Shown: in pieces, positions 19,296-28,367 of the stretch
How the letters are laid out: each line of letters opens with the position of its first letter
Numbering within the stretch: position 1 is the first letter of the stretch
Assembly: GCF_004803755.1 (NCBI RefSeq)
Contig: NZ_CP032311.1
Location: 3,860,501 to 3,924,500, forward strand
Length of the DNA: 64,000 bases
Reading direction: 5' to 3'
DNA from: Pseudomonas sp. DG56-2
Lineage (GTDB): Bacteria; Pseudomonadota; Gammaproteobacteria; Pseudomonadales; Pseudomonadaceae
Made by a program: the position numbers and the translations under genes
The notes under the pieces: model-generated
What the model saw: the letters and a program-made list of their open reading frames with translations, nothing else
What the model was told of the DNA's origin: nothing
The model's database searches: none

Positions 19296-20396
19296 CTACT
19301 TGTCCGACTTGATGCTGGTCCAGACCCGAGTGCGTACACGCTCGAGTTTCTGTGGCAGCGGTTGCACTACATACAGTTTCGTCAGTGCTTGCGCGGTGGG
19401 CGTCAGGTTGGGGTTGCCGGTGATCTCAGGGTTTATCAGCGCCAACGAATCTTTGTTGGCATTGGGATAGCCAAGGAAATCGCTGATCGGAGCAATGACT
19501 TTCGGGTCCATCAGATTGTTGAGGAATTCATGGGCCTCAGCGACGTTCTTCGCACTCTTTGGAATGGCAAACGTGTCGAACCAGATTGGCGCGCCTTCTT
19601 TAGGCAAACGCCAGTCGACCACGACGCCATTACCTGCCTCTTTGGCGCGGTTGCCGAACTGGTAGAAGCTCCCGGAATAACCGATCGCAACACAGATATC
19701 GCCATTGGCGATGTCGGTCATGTACTTGGCAGAATTGAAATAGGTGACATAAGGGCGAACCTTGAGCATCAAAGCCTTGGCCTTTTCATAGTCTTCTGGG
19801 TTCTGGCTGTTGGGATTGAGTCCAAGATAGTGCAATGCAAGCGGCAGAATCTCCGAAGGCGAATCAAGCATCGCCACGCCACAGGATTTGAGCTTCTGCA
19901 TATTCTCCGGCTTGAACACCAGATCCCAGCTGTCCACTGGCGCCTGCTCACCCAGTGCAGCCTTGACCTTGGTGGGGTTGAAGCCAATCAACACCGTGCC
20001 GTACATATAGGGGACACCGTATTGATTGCCCGGATCATTACTATCCAGCAGCTTGAGCAATGCCGGGTCCTGATGACTCCAGTTGGGCAACTTGCTCTTG
20101 TCCAGCTTCTGAAAGACGCCGGCTTTTATTTGGGTATCGAGAAACTGGTTGGAAGGCACGACCAGATCGTAACCCGAATTACCGGTAAGTAGCTTGGCTT
20201 CCAGGGATTCGTTGGTATCAAAGGTATCCCAGGTCACTTTGATACCTGACTTGGCAGCAAAGTCCTTGGGTACCGATGGCAAGATGTAGTCAGCCCAGTT
20301 GTACACCCTCAACTCTCGCACTTCAGCATTCACGGCGCCGGTTAACAGCGTCAACGCTCCGGCGCCGGCAGCAAGTATACGTTTCAGTGTGGCCAT
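19296..20396 (-). CDS. polyamine ABC transporter substrate-binding protein (PotF/SpuD-like)
   Basis: A 366-residue periplasmic binding protein with a signal peptide ending near VNAEVRE. The motifs LRVYNWADYILPSVPKDF, GYDLVVPSNQFL, YGVPYMYGTVLIGFN and ANGDICVAIGYSGSFYQ are those of putrescine/spermidine binding proteins, where Trp and Asp residues hold the polyamine. No permease or ATPase gene is adjacent, so it is an orphan binding protein or a sensor partner. GGGAAA precedes the ATG. Confidence 0.92.
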   Translation of the reverse strand: MATLKRILAAGAGALTLLTGAVNAEVRELRVYNWADYILPSVPKDFAAKSGIKVTWDTFDTNESLEAKLLTGNSGYDLVVPSNQFLDTQIKAGVFQKLDKSKLPNWSHQDPALLKLLDSNDPGNQYGVPYMYGTVLIGFNPTKVKAALGEQAPVDSWDLVFKPENMQKLKSCGVAMLDSPSEILPLALHYLGLNPNSQNPEDYEKAKALMLKVRPYVTYFNSAKYMTDIANGDICVAIGYSGSFYQFGNRAKEAGNGVVVDWRLPKEGAPIWFDTFAIPKSAKNVAEAHEFLNNLMDPKVIAPISDFLGYPNANKDSLALINPEITGNPNLTPTAQALTKLYVVQPLPQKLERVRTRVWTSIKSDK

Positions 20397-20510
20397 GGAT
20401 TGTTTCCCCCAAGTTTGGCCTTCAGATTCTTGCTGAGCGTTTTGCCGGTTTACAGTGTGGGGTTGGCCAAAAAGAGATCGGAATGGCCATTTTCGTGTAA
20501 CAACGTTGAC

Positions 20511-21833
20511 CTAGTGCTCTGCCCTCGCTGGCAGCGCTATGTTGACTCGCAAGCCGCCCAGGGGGCTGTCTTGCAGGGTCATGTGTCCACTCCAGACTTC
20601 GACGATGTCACGCACGATGCCAAGGCCCAGACCATGACCATCGATTTGTTCGTCCAGCCGGGTTCCACGCTCAAGAACTTGTTCGCGCTCGGAGACAGGT
20701 ATACCAGGGCCATCATCGTCGACCACAAGTAGGTAGCGTCCCGGTTGCTCCTCGATGCTCAAACGTACTTCACTGTCAGCCCACTTGCAGGCGTTGTCGA
20801 GCAAGTTGCCGAGCAGTTCGAGCAAGTCTTCACGGTCCCATGGCAACACCAGACCGGGACGTACGTGCTGACTTAGCTGCAAGCCGTCGCCATGGATCAT
20901 GCTCAGGGTCGACAACAGCCCTGGTAGTTCGGCATCACAATCGAATTGCGCGCCCGGCAATGCATCACCCGCGAGCCGCGCACGATTGAGCTCACGGCTA
21001 AGGCGCTGCTGGATCTGTTGCAGTTGTTCGCGCAATTGCACTCGTACCTGCGGTGCATCCTTGAGTTGCTCGCTGGAGGCCAGACTCAACAGCACCGCCA
21101 ACGGTGTCTTCAATGCGTGGCCAAGGTTACCCAAGGCATTCCGTGAACGACGCAGACTGTCTTCGGTATGAGCCAGCAGATGGTTGATCTGCGCGACCAA
21201 AGGCTCCAGCTCAGTGGGCACCTGCGTGTCGAGCTGAGAGCGCTTGCCTTGCTGCAACTGAGCAATCTGCACGCGCGCGCGTTCGAGTGGACGCAGCGAA
21301 CGGGTGACAGTAATGCGCTGCAGGATCAACACCAGAATCAGCGCAACCAGCCCCATTCCAAGGCCGATCTGCTTCATGCGCCGAAACTGATCGCGCACCG
21401 GGGTGTAGTCTTGGGCCACGCTGATTGCGATCGCCTGGCCGAAGCGTCGGTAGTCGCTGCGCAACACCAACAACTGCTGGTTTTCGGGCCCCAACTCCAG
21501 GTCTGTGTGCAGCCCGCTTTTGGCCGGCGCAGGCATATCGAGGTCCCAAAGTGAACGGGAGCGCCAACTCTTGCCGTCAAAGTCGATGCGAAAGTAATAG
21601 CCGGAAAACGGTCGTTTGTAGGCCGAAGAAATTCGCCGCTCATCCAGCTCAAGACCAGATTGCCCTTGCACCATTGCGATGAGCAAGTTCTCGCTCTCTT
21701 TGCGTAATCCCGTCTCCAGGTATCGCTGCAACCCTACCTCGAACAGCCACAGGCTTAACTGGGCCAGCGCCAGGCCTACCAGCACCAGTACCGCAATCAA
21801 GCCAAGGCTCAGACGCGCCTGAATCGATTTCAC
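20511..21833 (-). CDS. membrane sensor histidine kinase (PhoQ-like)
   Basis: A 440-residue kinase. Membrane segment 1 is at about residues 8-30, the periplasmic sensor spans about 31-160 and segment 2 lies at about 161-180 ([16 protein letters not shown]). The dimerisation helix contains [16 protein letters not shown] with the phosphoacceptor His, and the catalytic domain has N-box [18 protein letters not shown] and [16 protein letters not shown] overlaps the regulator gene. As last gene of the PepSY-PepSY-regulator-kinase operon, it may respond to metal or envelope stress; that is inference. Confidence 0.93.
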   Translation of the reverse strand: MKSIQARLSLGLIAVLVLVGLALAQLSLWLFEVGLQRYLETGLRKESENLLIAMVQGQSGLELDERRISSAYKRPFSGYYFRIDFDGKSWRSRSLWDLDMPAPAKSGLHTDLELGPENQQLLVLRSDYRRFGQAIAISVAQDYTPVRDQFRRMKQIGLGMGLVALILVLILQRITVTRSLRPLERARVQIAQLQQGKRSQLDTQVPTELEPLVAQINHLLAHTEDSLRRSRNALGNLGHALKTPLAVLLSLASSEQLKDAPQVRVQLREQLQQIQQRLSRELNRARLAGDALPGAQFDCDAELPGLLSTLSMIHGDGLQLSQHVRPGLVLPWDREDLLELLGNLLDNACKWADSEVRLSIEEQPGRYLLVVDDDGPGIPVSEREQVLERGTRLDEQIDGHGLGLGIVRDIVEVWSGHMTLQDSPLGGLRVNIALPARAEH

Positions 21834-22498
21834 CCGGCGCTCCCTGCATAGCGATAGCCTTGACCCCGTCGTGTTTCAATCACGTCGCGGCCAAGCTTTC
21901 GGCGCAAGTGGTTGACGTGGACCTCCAGCACATTGGAGTCGCGCTCGCTCTCACCGTCATACAGGTGCTCTGCCAGATGGCTTTTGGATAGAATTTGCTG
22001 CGGATGCAGCATGAAATAACGCAATAGCCGAAACTCTGCGGCCGTGAGCTGGATATCGACACCGTCGCGCGTCACACACTGGCGTCCTTCATCCAGTTGC
22101 AGGCCGGCAGCTTCCAGGGTTGACTGGTTGGCCAGGCCACGCGCGCGGCGAAGTAACGATTGAACGCGCAGCATCAGTTCTTCAGGATGAAACGGCTTGC
22201 TCAGGTAGTCGTCTGCACCGGCTTTCAAGCCCTCGATGCGCTCAGCCCAGGAACTGCGAGCGGTGAGAATCAGCACAGGCGTCAGCAACCCACCGGCGCG
22301 CCACTGTGCCAGTACTTCAAGGCCTGACAATCCAGGTAGACCGAGGTCGAGAATGATCAGGTCATAGGGTTCGCTGCTTCCCTGATAGACCGCATCCCTG
22401 CCATCGGCCAACCAGTCGACTGCATAGCCTTGGCGCTGTAGGCCTTGGATCAATTCGTCCGCTAATGGGACATTGTCTTCGACCAGTAAAAGGCGCAT
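21830..22498 (-). CDS. OmpR/PhoP-family response regulator
   Basis: A 222-residue regulator. The receiver has MRLLLVEDN at the start, the phosphoacceptor Asp in [14 protein letters not shown] (about residue 51) and Lys in [13 protein letters not shown]. The C-terminal winged helix ends [20 protein letters not shown] followed by [12 protein letters not shown]. The ATG at 22498 overlaps the stop of the PepSY gene by one base, and its own stop overlaps the kinase start by four. Confidence 0.94.
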   Translation of the reverse strand: MRLLLVEDNVPLADELIQGLQRQGYAVDWLADGRDAVYQGSSEPYDLIILDLGLPGLSGLEVLAQWRAGGLLTPVLILTARSSWAERIEGLKAGADDYLSKPFHPEELMLRVQSLLRRARGLANQSTLEAAGLQLDEGRQCVTRDGVDIQLTAAEFRLLRYFMLHPQQILSKSHLAEHLYDGESERDSNVLEVHVNHLRRKLGRDVIETRRGQGYRYAGSAG

Positions 22499-22812
22499 CA
22501 ATCATCTTCCTCGTCTTTGAGCAACATTCCATTGGATGCATTGAGTTTGATCTCACGCACCACGCCTTCTGGGGTCAACAACTCGACTTCATATTCGTAG
22601 CGGTCGTGTTTCTCTTCAAGTTCCGCCTCCAACAACTTCGCCCCGGGATAGCGTCCCAGGGCGTCGTTGAGGAGTTGTTCCAGTGGCAGGATTACGCCTT
22701 GCTGCCGCAGCTTCAAGGCTTCATCCTGGTCAAGATCACGGGCTACGGCCAGCGAGCTCAAGGCTAACAGCGCAACGAGAACCGTTTGTGCTGATCGCAG
22801 TCGTACGGTCAT
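22498..22812 (-). CDS. PepSY-domain secreted protein (second of pair)
   Basis: A 104-residue protein with a signal peptide (to about residue 24, SSLAVA) and one PepSY domain ([51 protein letters not shown]). PepSY proteins are small periplasmic or surface modules often paired with two-component systems and divalent-metal responses. It starts one base inside the stop of the first PepSY gene. Confidence 0.88.
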   Translation of the reverse strand: MTVRLRSAQTVLVALLALSSLAVARDLDQDEALKLRQQGVILPLEQLLNDALGRYPGAKLLEAELEEKHDRYEYEVELLTPEGVVREIKLNASNGMLLKDEEDD

Positions 22813-23120
22813 TAGTTGTCTCGAGCGTCCTTGAGGATTTCACCGGTCTTGGCATCAAAATCGACGTCCCATTCAACATTCTGGGCATCGCGAAGCTCGA
22901 CCTTGTAAATGTAGCGGCCGTACTCGTCTTCCAGCTCCGAATCGGTAACGGTCGCACCTGGATGCTTGGCAACGGCTTTAGCTTTCAGCTCGTCTAGCGA
23001 CATGATGGTCTTGGCCTGAACCAGCTTCACCACTTCATCAGGCTGTACGTCTTTAGCCAGGGCAACGTTGGCACTAAGAGCAAGGGCAGCGGTGGCGAAC
23101 AGGGCAGTCAAAGTTTTCAT
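22812..23120 (-). CDS. PepSY-domain secreted protein (first of pair)
   Basis: A 102-residue protein with a clear signal peptide (LFATAALALSANVALA) and a PepSY domain (MSLDELKAKAVAKHPGATV, EDEYGRYIYKVELRDAQNVEWDVDFDAKTGEIL). It is first in the four-gene operon and has GGAGAGA before its ATG. The two PepSY proteins are similar in layout and probably arose by duplication. Confidence 0.88.
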   Translation of the reverse strand: MKTLTALFATAALALSANVALAKDVQPDEVVKLVQAKTIMSLDELKAKAVAKHPGATVTDSELEDEYGRYIYKVELRDAQNVEWDVDFDAKTGEILKDARDN

Positions 23121-23279
23121 GAGTTCTCTCCGTTGAGATCAGAATTGTTTCTACGAGGACTAGATTAACCAACCGAACTTAATTGAAGCTGAAAACGACT
23201 GGCGACATGATAGCGCACCCCTGGCCCACAACAGGACCGCCGTTCTCTATAATTGCCGGCTCCAGAAAGCGAGACTCGA

Positions 23280-24359
23280 ATGAGCGCAATCCATATCAAG
23301 TATCCGGCGCTGACCCTCAAGGCAGGCAGTCAGGCCTTGCGGCGCATCGGTGAGTGCGGACTCCAAGCAGCCGATGTGGGTGTGCTACCCGGCGCAGCGG
23401 GCGGCCCAAAGGCGCTCGGGATCCAGGGCCTGGATCTGGCACTGTTCGGCCAGTGGCTGCCCAGTGCCCCCCGTGTGCGCGCGTTGATTGGTGCATCCAT
23501 CGGCTCCTGGCGCTTCGCCAGCGCCTGCCTGCCCAACCCAGCCGAGGCGCTACAGCGCCTGGGACAGCTTTACACCGAGCAAGACTTTGCCAAAGGTGTA
23601 ACCCAGGCCGAGGTCAGCCGCAGTTGCCGAGGCATGCTCGATGAGCTGCTGCAGGGACGTGACAGACAAGTCCTCGAAAGCCCGGATTACCGCCTCAACA
23701 TCATGGTGGTCAAGAGCCATGGTCTATTGGCACATGATCACCGTGCACGCTTGGGAATGGGCCTGTCTTCGGTGATCGCCGACAACTTGATCGGACGGCC
23801 TCGATTGGCCAAGCATTTCGAGCGGATCATTCTCCACGACGCCCGAAGCGTGCCGCCTTTGCAGCCATTGACCGATTTTCCATCGCGCTGCTTGCCGCTG
23901 GATGCCAACAACCTGCGCCACGCGCTACTCGCCTCTGGATCGATACCTATGGTAATGGAAGGTGTGCGTGACATCCCCGGTGTAGGCTCGGGAACTTACC
24001 GTGATGGAGGCCTGCTGGATTACCACTTGGACTTGCCGTATCAGGGCGATGACATCGTGTTGTATCCACACTTCACCGACAAAGTGATTCCAGGCTGGTT
24101 CGACAAAGCTCTGCCTTGGCGGCGAGGAGATGGGCAACGTTTGCGCAACGTTTTGCTGCTTGCGCCCTCAGCTCAATACCTCGCGGCCCTGCCCTACGGC
24201 AAACTGCCTGATCGCAGTGACTTTAAACGTTTCATGGGTGATGCGAGCAGTCGTCAACGTTACTGGCACAAAGCGATGTCCGAAAGTCGACGATTGGGTG
24301 ATGAGCTTCTCGAGCTGATAGAAACCGGCAGGCTGCACGCGCAACTGCAACCTTTGTAA
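23280..24359 (+). CDS. patatin-like phospholipase
   Basis: A 359-residue lipid acyl hydrolase. The nucleophile elbow is in LIGASIGSWRF (GxSxG), the oxyanion-type glycine run in VLPGAAGGPKALG, and the catalytic Asp in TYRDGGLLDYHLD. There is no signal peptide, so it is probably cytosolic or peripheral. It is the last chromosomal gene before the prophage; its stop codon is followed by about 235 bases that must contain the attachment site. Confidence 0.88.
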   Translation: MSAIHIKYPALTLKAGSQALRRIGECGLQAADVGVLPGAAGGPKALGIQGLDLALFGQWLPSAPRVRALIGASIGSWRFASACLPNPAEALQRLGQLYTEQDFAKGVTQAEVSRSCRGMLDELLQGRDRQVLESPDYRLNIMVVKSHGLLAHDHRARLGMGLSSVIADNLIGRPRLAKHFERIILHDARSVPPLQPLTDFPSRCLPLDANNLRHALLASGSIPMVMEGVRDIPGVGSGTYRDGGLLDYHLDLPYQGDDIVLYPHFTDKVIPGWFDKALPWRRGDGQRLRNVLLLAPSAQYLAALPYGKLPDRSDFKRFMGDASSRQRYWHKAMSESRRLGDELLELIETGRLHAQLQPL

Positions 24360-24594
24360 CGACCGTACTGGTAAACTGCCTACCAGCATAGGCTTTCAGA
24401 GTTGAGACAACGTGGAAATTTTCAAAGATTCCACGGTTGGCTCCCGCCCAAAATCGAGCCATCTCACTGAACGCTACGGCCAACGCAAACAGGCGACGTA
24501 GACGTGTCACCTCGTGTCACGCAACACATTCCCAATGCATTACAACTAGTACATCATTCAGTACATCGTAAATTTCTTGAGGGAGAATGTACTA
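24360..24594. other. host-prophage junction region; attL expected here
   Basis: Between the phospholipase stop and the integrase start. It holds inverted repeats CTGGTA/TACCAG (near 24370) and CGTGGAA/TTCCACG (near 24413). Just before the integrase start there is a perfect 10-bp pair ACTAGTACAT (24545-24554) and ATGTACTAGT (24587-24596). No tRNA or tmRNA end was recognised, so integration appears intergenic. The core cannot be fixed without the right attachment site, which is outside the window. Confidence 0.5.
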
Positions 24595-25791
24595 GTGGCA
24601 CTCACGGACACCGCTGCCAGACAGGCAAAGCCGAAGGAAAAGGCATACACCGTTGCCGATTCGCTCGGTCTCTTCCTTTATATAGCTCCCAGCGGCGTGA
24701 AGAGTTGGCATTTCCGATTCACCTGGCTCGGCAAGCAGGCGCGGATATCTTTCGGGACTTACCCAGATGTTGGATTAAAGGATGCGCGTGCGCGGCGTGA
24801 TGATGCGCGCGAAGAGGTAGCGCAGGGTATTGACCCGCGCGAATCGAGGAAGGAGAAGAAGGCAGAACGCATTGAGGCCCAGGGTCGGACCTTTCGCCGC
24901 GTCTATGAGGAGTGGATTGCTTTCAGGAAGGGAAGCATCTCGCCTGGAACCCTGAGGGTTATTTCCAATGCGATGGAGCTGGACGCGCTACCAGCGTTCG
25001 GAGACAAGCAGATCGACGCCATCAAGCGGGCGGAAGTCATCAGTCTTATCCGCGCCATTGAGAAGCGCGGCGCCGTGACTCAAGCCGTCAAGGGGCGCCA
25101 GTGGATCAGCCAGGTGTTTCGCTATGCTATTGCCATCGGCCTGATGGATGTCGACCCAACATCAGAAATGCACGCGGTAACCGCAAAGATCGATCAGCAC
25201 AGCCACCGGCCGTTCATGGACTTCAGCGAAATGCCGAAGGTCATGAAGGCGATCATGGATTGCGTAACCGGCCATCAAATCCGTTCCGCTACCCTCATGA
25301 TGATCTACACCGCATCGCGACCTGGTGAAGTCAGGAATGCCGAGTGGTCGGAGATCGACCTGAACGAAAGGACCTGGACCACGCCAGCAGCCAAGATGAA
25401 GATGCGCCGTGACCATGTTGTGCCTCTGCCTGACCAGGCAATCGAACTATTGAACGGCATGCTCCCTATGTCCGGCCACCTTCGCTACGTCTTCCCCAAG
25501 CGAGGCGATACCTCCAAGCCCATCGGCATCAACTACGCCCAGCGCGTGATGGATATGTGCGGCCTAATCGGCAAGCAATCCCCTCACGGCTTCCGTCACA
25601 TGTTCTCTACCGAGATGAACGGTCGTGGCTACAACCGCGACTGGGTGGAGCGACAGTTGGCGCACGCCGATACCAGCGTGATACGTGACATCTACAACCA
25701 CGCCACTTACTTGGACCAGCGCCGGCAGATGATGCAAGAATGGGCAGACCTAATTTCTACAACGCCAACAAATCTAGGCGCAAAAGGCTAA
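24595..25791 (+). CDS. int: phage integrase, tyrosine recombinase (P4-like with DUF4102 N-terminus)
   Basis: A 398-residue site-specific recombinase. The N-terminal domain (MALTDTAARQAKPKEKAYTV then SGVKSWHFRFTWLGKQARISFGTYPDVGLKDAR) is the DUF4102 arm-binding type. The core contains the first catalytic Arg in YTASRPGEVRNAEWSEID, the HxxR box in SPHGFRHMFSTEM, and the tyrosine region ending IRDIYNHATYLDQRR. GTG at 24595 is chosen because GAGGGA lies at good spacing; an in-frame TTG at 24577 overlaps that site. It marks the left end of the prophage and converges with the lysis genes. Confidence 0.93.
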   Translation: MALTDTAARQAKPKEKAYTVADSLGLFLYIAPSGVKSWHFRFTWLGKQARISFGTYPDVGLKDARARRDDAREEVAQGIDPRESRKEKKAERIEAQGRTFRRVYEEWIAFRKGSISPGTLRVISNAMELDALPAFGDKQIDAIKRAEVISLIRAIEKRGAVTQAVKGRQWISQVFRYAIAIGLMDVDPTSEMHAVTAKIDQHSHRPFMDFSEMPKVMKAIMDCVTGHQIRSATLMMIYTASRPGEVRNAEWSEIDLNERTWTTPAAKMKMRRDHVVPLPDQAIELLNGMLPMSGHLRYVFPKRGDTSKPIGINYAQRVMDMCGLIGKQSPHGFRHMFSTEMNGRGYNRDWVERQLAHADTSVIRDIYNHATYLDQRRQMMQEWADLISTTPTNLGAKG

Positions 25792-25811
25792 ATGTTCCTT
25801 TTAAGCCTAGA

Positions 25812-26375
25812 TTACTTGGCGTTATGTATTTTCGGTGGATTAGTCACCCCGCGAACCGCATCATATGTGCGCTCGCATGACAGTCCAGCTATTCGACTTC
25901 GCTCAAGCGCTGCTGCGCAGCTTCCCGCCATTCGGTCAGACTCTTCAAGCAATCCCCCGAGCACCACGACGGCAGAGGCTCCTGTCTCGCGCTGCTGGGT
26001 AGCGATGGTGTCGCAGGTTGCTCGGTGGCCGGTCCGCAGTCGTTTGATTTCGCCGCGCATCCCGTCAGCAGCAGACTCAGCAGTAGCGGCGCGACCCTCG
26101 GCCAGGTCCAGTTTGTGTCGTGCATTCTCACCTTCCTCATCCGCCACTTTCTGCCGGCGCTGTTCTTCATTTCTGGCCTGGGCGGCGGCGCGGCGGTCGC
26201 GCTCGGAGACCTCCAGGCGGTAGTCGGCCAGATCACTCTTCACCTTGGCGGTCTCCACTCTGGCTGAATCAGTCTCGCCCTGGGCAACCATCAGCCGATA
26301 TTGCTGGCCAGCACCCACAACCAGCACTGCAAGCAACCACCAGGCCCAGGCCGGGACCAGCTTCAGCCAAGTCAT
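25812..26375 (-). CDS. Rz: Rz-like inner-membrane spanin (DUF2514 type)
   Basis: A 187-residue type II membrane protein: an N-terminal signal anchor (WLKLVPAWAWWLLAVLVVGAG) then a long coiled coil (about residues 30-110, rich in Arg/Glu/Ala). This is the topology of the i-spanin that joins with Rz1 to fuse inner and outer membranes at lysis. Its ATG overlaps the endolysin stop (ATGA), and the Rz1 gene lies wholly inside it in another frame. Confidence 0.85.
   Translation of the reverse strand: MTWLKLVPAWAWWLLAVLVVGAGQQYRLMVAQGETDSARVETAKVKSDLADYRLEVSERDRRAAAQARNEEQRRQKVADEEGENARHKLDLAEGRAATAESAADGMRGEIKRLRTGHRATCDTIATQQRETGASAVVVLGGLLEESDRMAGSCAAALERSRIAGLSCERTYDAVRGVTNPPKIHNAK
25889..26125 (-). 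CDS. Rz1: Rz1-like outer-membrane lipoprotein spanin, embedded in Rz
   Basis: A 78-residue lipoprotein encoded entirely within Rz in a different frame. A lipoprotein signal (VAPLLLSLLLTGCAA) places the lipidated Cys at about residue 22, followed by a proline-containing mature part (GPATEQPATPSLPSSARQEP). The ATG at 26125 has a very strong site (GAGGAAGGTGAGA). The two-frame arrangement and lipobox match the lambda Rz/Rz1 model. Confidence 0.85.
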   Translation of the reverse strand: MHDTNWTWPRVAPLLLSLLLTGCAAKSNDCGPATEQPATPSLPSSARQEPLPSWCSGDCLKSLTEWREAAQQRLSEVE

Positions 26376-26866
26376 GCGAGCTCCCCGCCGGCGGCGATGA
26401 AGTGCGCCAGTAAGTCGTCCAGTTTGCGTTCATGCTGCCCATATCCCGCACCCGGAAGACTTGCCCAAATGTTCCGGCACTTCTCGATTGCTAACTCGAT
26501 GCGGCCGGCATGCACGTCAGGTAACGCACGACGCTCCTTGATCAATTGCAGGGCCAGCTTATCCTGGCTCACAGGGCCGAAATCGGGCAGCTTCAGCAGG
26601 TCGCGGTAATGAGGCCAGTAGCGCTGCAGCTGCTGGTACCGCCCGGCAGCTGTCGACTTCAGGCCTTTGGTGTTCACAGTGACCAGCACGCCCGGATGGC
26701 TGGCATAGCTCTTGAAGGTGTTGGGGCTATCGATGCCCCCGACAATGACGTCGTAGCCATCATCGCGGGAATGCTTGCTGGTTGAGGTGCCCTCCGACCA
26801 AGCCAACATATCGAGAAAGGCGAGCGCATTCTTGCTGCCCGCCAGTGAGTCAGAAATACGAGCCAT
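26372..26866 (-). CDS. endolysin, lambda R-type lytic transglycosylase
   Basis: A 164-residue muralytic enzyme without a signal peptide. It aligns by eye with lambda gpR-type proteins: ALAFLDMLAWSEGTSTSK carries the expected catalytic Glu near residue 25, and GRYQQLQRYWPHYRDLLKLPDF and FGPVSQDKLALQLIKERRA match the family core. Its stop overlaps the Rz start. It is separated from the holin genes by the whole structural region. Confidence 0.9.
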   Translation of the reverse strand: MARISDSLAGSKNALAFLDMLAWSEGTSTSKHSRDDGYDVIVGGIDSPNTFKSYASHPGVLVTVNTKGLKSTAAGRYQQLQRYWPHYRDLLKLPDFGPVSQDKLALQLIKERRALPDVHAGRIELAIEKCRNIWASLPGAGYGQHERKLDDLLAHFIAAGGELA

Positions 26867-26877
26867 GGGTTTCTCCA

Positions 26878-26906
26878 GGCAAAAATAAACCCGCTCGATG
26901 GCGGGT
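26878..26906 (-). terminator. rho-independent terminator between tail-fibre assembly and endolysin genes
   Basis: On the minus strand a stem ACCCGC/GCGGGT with a six-base loop is followed by TTTATTTTTG. Confidence 0.75.
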
Positions 26907-26925
26907 GCTTTGAGTGCGGTAGCTG

Positions 26926-27525
26926 TCAGGCCGGAGGCGCTGGCCAGTCGATTGTGTCGGGATAGCCTGGCTGGTCCGGCACGCGAATCAACGCGATGCG
27001 GTATTTCTTCCAGGCCTTGAGCTCGGCCATTTCAGCCTCAGTGGCCTCCTCAAGGTCGACAGCGTCCTGCAATGGAGCAATGGCGGAATCGGCGACAGCG
27101 CGAAGCGTTGAGGCCTCGGCGATGATCTGGGCAAGATGTTGTTCGGCAGCCGCCGTAGCTTTCATTTCCCGGGTGACAACCTGCGACCAGTCGATGATGC
27201 CGCCCACAGCTGACTGTTGGCCTGTGGCCAGATCGAGACCAGGAAGTTGCACTGGCCCATCAGCAGGACTGTGAATGTCGACGGGGAAACGGGCAAAGTC
27301 AGGCGCATCCGCTGCGTGCGGAAGAGTAAGCATTAAGTTCAGATTGCCGTTGATGCGCTCCACGGCCTGGGTAATCGATTCCGTACCGATAGCCTCCGCC
27401 GGGAGTGTCGAACCGTCCTCAAGGCGCGAAAAGTCCAGCATTAAGCCGTTGATAGTGAGCGTGTCACCCGCCTTTATGACGCTCAACTCGGCATCAGAAC
27501 GGACTGGGGATAGTTTAATAATCAT
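26926..27525 (-). CDS. tail fibre assembly protein
   Basis: A 199-residue protein. The N-terminus (MIIKLSPVRSDAELSVIKAGDTLTINGLMLDFS) is the DUF-type cap seen in Pseudomonas phages, and the C-terminus AELKAWKKYRIALIRVPDQP followed by YPDTIDWPAPP is the hallmark of Tfa-type tail fibre assembly chaperones. It starts at ATG 27525, overlapping the fibre stop by one base (TGATG), so fibre and chaperone are coupled. Confidence 0.85.
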   Translation of the reverse strand: MIIKLSPVRSDAELSVIKAGDTLTINGLMLDFSRLEDGSTLPAEAIGTESITQAVERINGNLNLMLTLPHAADAPDFARFPVDIHSPADGPVQLPGLDLATGQQSAVGGIIDWSQVVTREMKATAAAEQHLAQIIAEASTLRAVADSAIAPLQDAVDLEEATEAEMAELKAWKKYRIALIRVPDQPGYPDTIDWPAPPA

Positions 27526-28313
27526 CAGTACCACCTTCCTATGGCGACCACGTCAAGGAAGCCGGCTGATATATCGGAGGAAACAAATTGCCCAACAGAA
27601 GCTATTGAGCAAAGCGCCGAAGTATTAGTGCGTGTATACGCATAACACCCCGTTACCTGTTTCGTGAACGGAATTGAGCTACCGGACTGATTCACTAAAA
27701 CCGTTGGCGTAGATGCGAAAGCAACCGGATAAGTCCAACTGGTCCGCAGGTTGGATGAGTTGAAAAACTCCAGCATTCTCCCTAAAGACGTACAAATCAT
27801 CGTCCCGTCAGCGAATTTCACGTACTCGCCATTCGCATTACTGCCGCGCTCGATGATTGCACCGGTCGGCACACCACCACTCTGGCTGACAGAGCCGACG
27901 ATATCGGCCACGGCTGCCGACTTCAGGCCGAGCCCGCTGCGAGCGAGTGCCGGAGTGGTACCGCCGGTGCCGCCCTTGGCCACCGGAACTACGTTTTCGG
28001 TCGAGACAGAACCCAGGCCAGCCAGCGTGCTCCCCCAATCGTTGACGATCTGACGCAGGCGGTCCGCTGATTCCTTCACGTAGCCTTGCATCGGGGCGAG
28101 CGCATAGGAGCCGCCCGCCACTGTGACGCCCTGATAGACAGGAAGAATGCTGAGCACCGTAGCGCTCGCAATATTGGTGACTTCGTACCAACGGCCGTCA
28201 GGCCCTTGGAACGCATCGCCCACCCGGGCGTTTGCTGAAAATGCGGTGCCGGTACCGGTCACTGTGGTTTGGCCGGTCGTGATCGCGACCGTGCCTGTTC
28301 TGTACCAGGGCAT
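27525..28313 (-). CDS. tail fibre protein
   Basis: A 262-residue protein with the N-terminal segment MPWYRTGTVAITTGQTTVTG shared by Pseudomonas phage fibres (a small beta domain ending ALAPMQGYVKESADRLRQIV), then VPVAKGGTGGTTPALARSGLGL, a motif common in fibre shafts, and a variable C-terminal receptor-binding part. It is followed directly by its assembly chaperone gene and preceded by a terminator. Confidence 0.88.
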   Translation of the reverse strand: MPWYRTGTVAITTGQTTVTGTGTAFSANARVGDAFQGPDGRWYEVTNIASATVLSILPVYQGVTVAGGSYALAPMQGYVKESADRLRQIVNDWGSTLAGLGSVSTENVVPVAKGGTGGTTPALARSGLGLKSAAVADIVGSVSQSGGVPTGAIIERGSNANGEYVKFADGTMICTSLGRMLEFFNSSNLRTSWTYPVAFASTPTVLVNQSGSSIPFTKQVTGCYAYTRTNTSALCSIASVGQFVSSDISAGFLDVVAIGRWY

Positions 28314-28328
28314 AGTTTCTCCAGACAG

Positions 28329-28352
28329 TAAAAAGCCCGCGCTCGGCGGGCT
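28329..28352 (-). terminator. rho-independent terminator upstream of the fibre gene
   Basis: On the minus strand AGCCCGC and GCGGGCT flank a five-base loop, followed by TTTTTA. It separates the tail-tip operon from the fibre module, implying a separate promoter or antitermination for the fibre genes. Confidence 0.75.
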
Positions 28353-28367
28353 GACTTATAGGTGACA

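Noticed and set aside
24232..24510. minus-strand frame of 92 codons across the phospholipase end and junction
   Set aside because: Mostly antisense to the phospholipase gene, no ribosome binding site, composition not protein-like.
24360..24594. tRNA or tmRNA gene at the integration junction
   Set aside because: No acceptor stem, anticodon arm or T-loop pattern could be assembled; only short inverted repeats are present.
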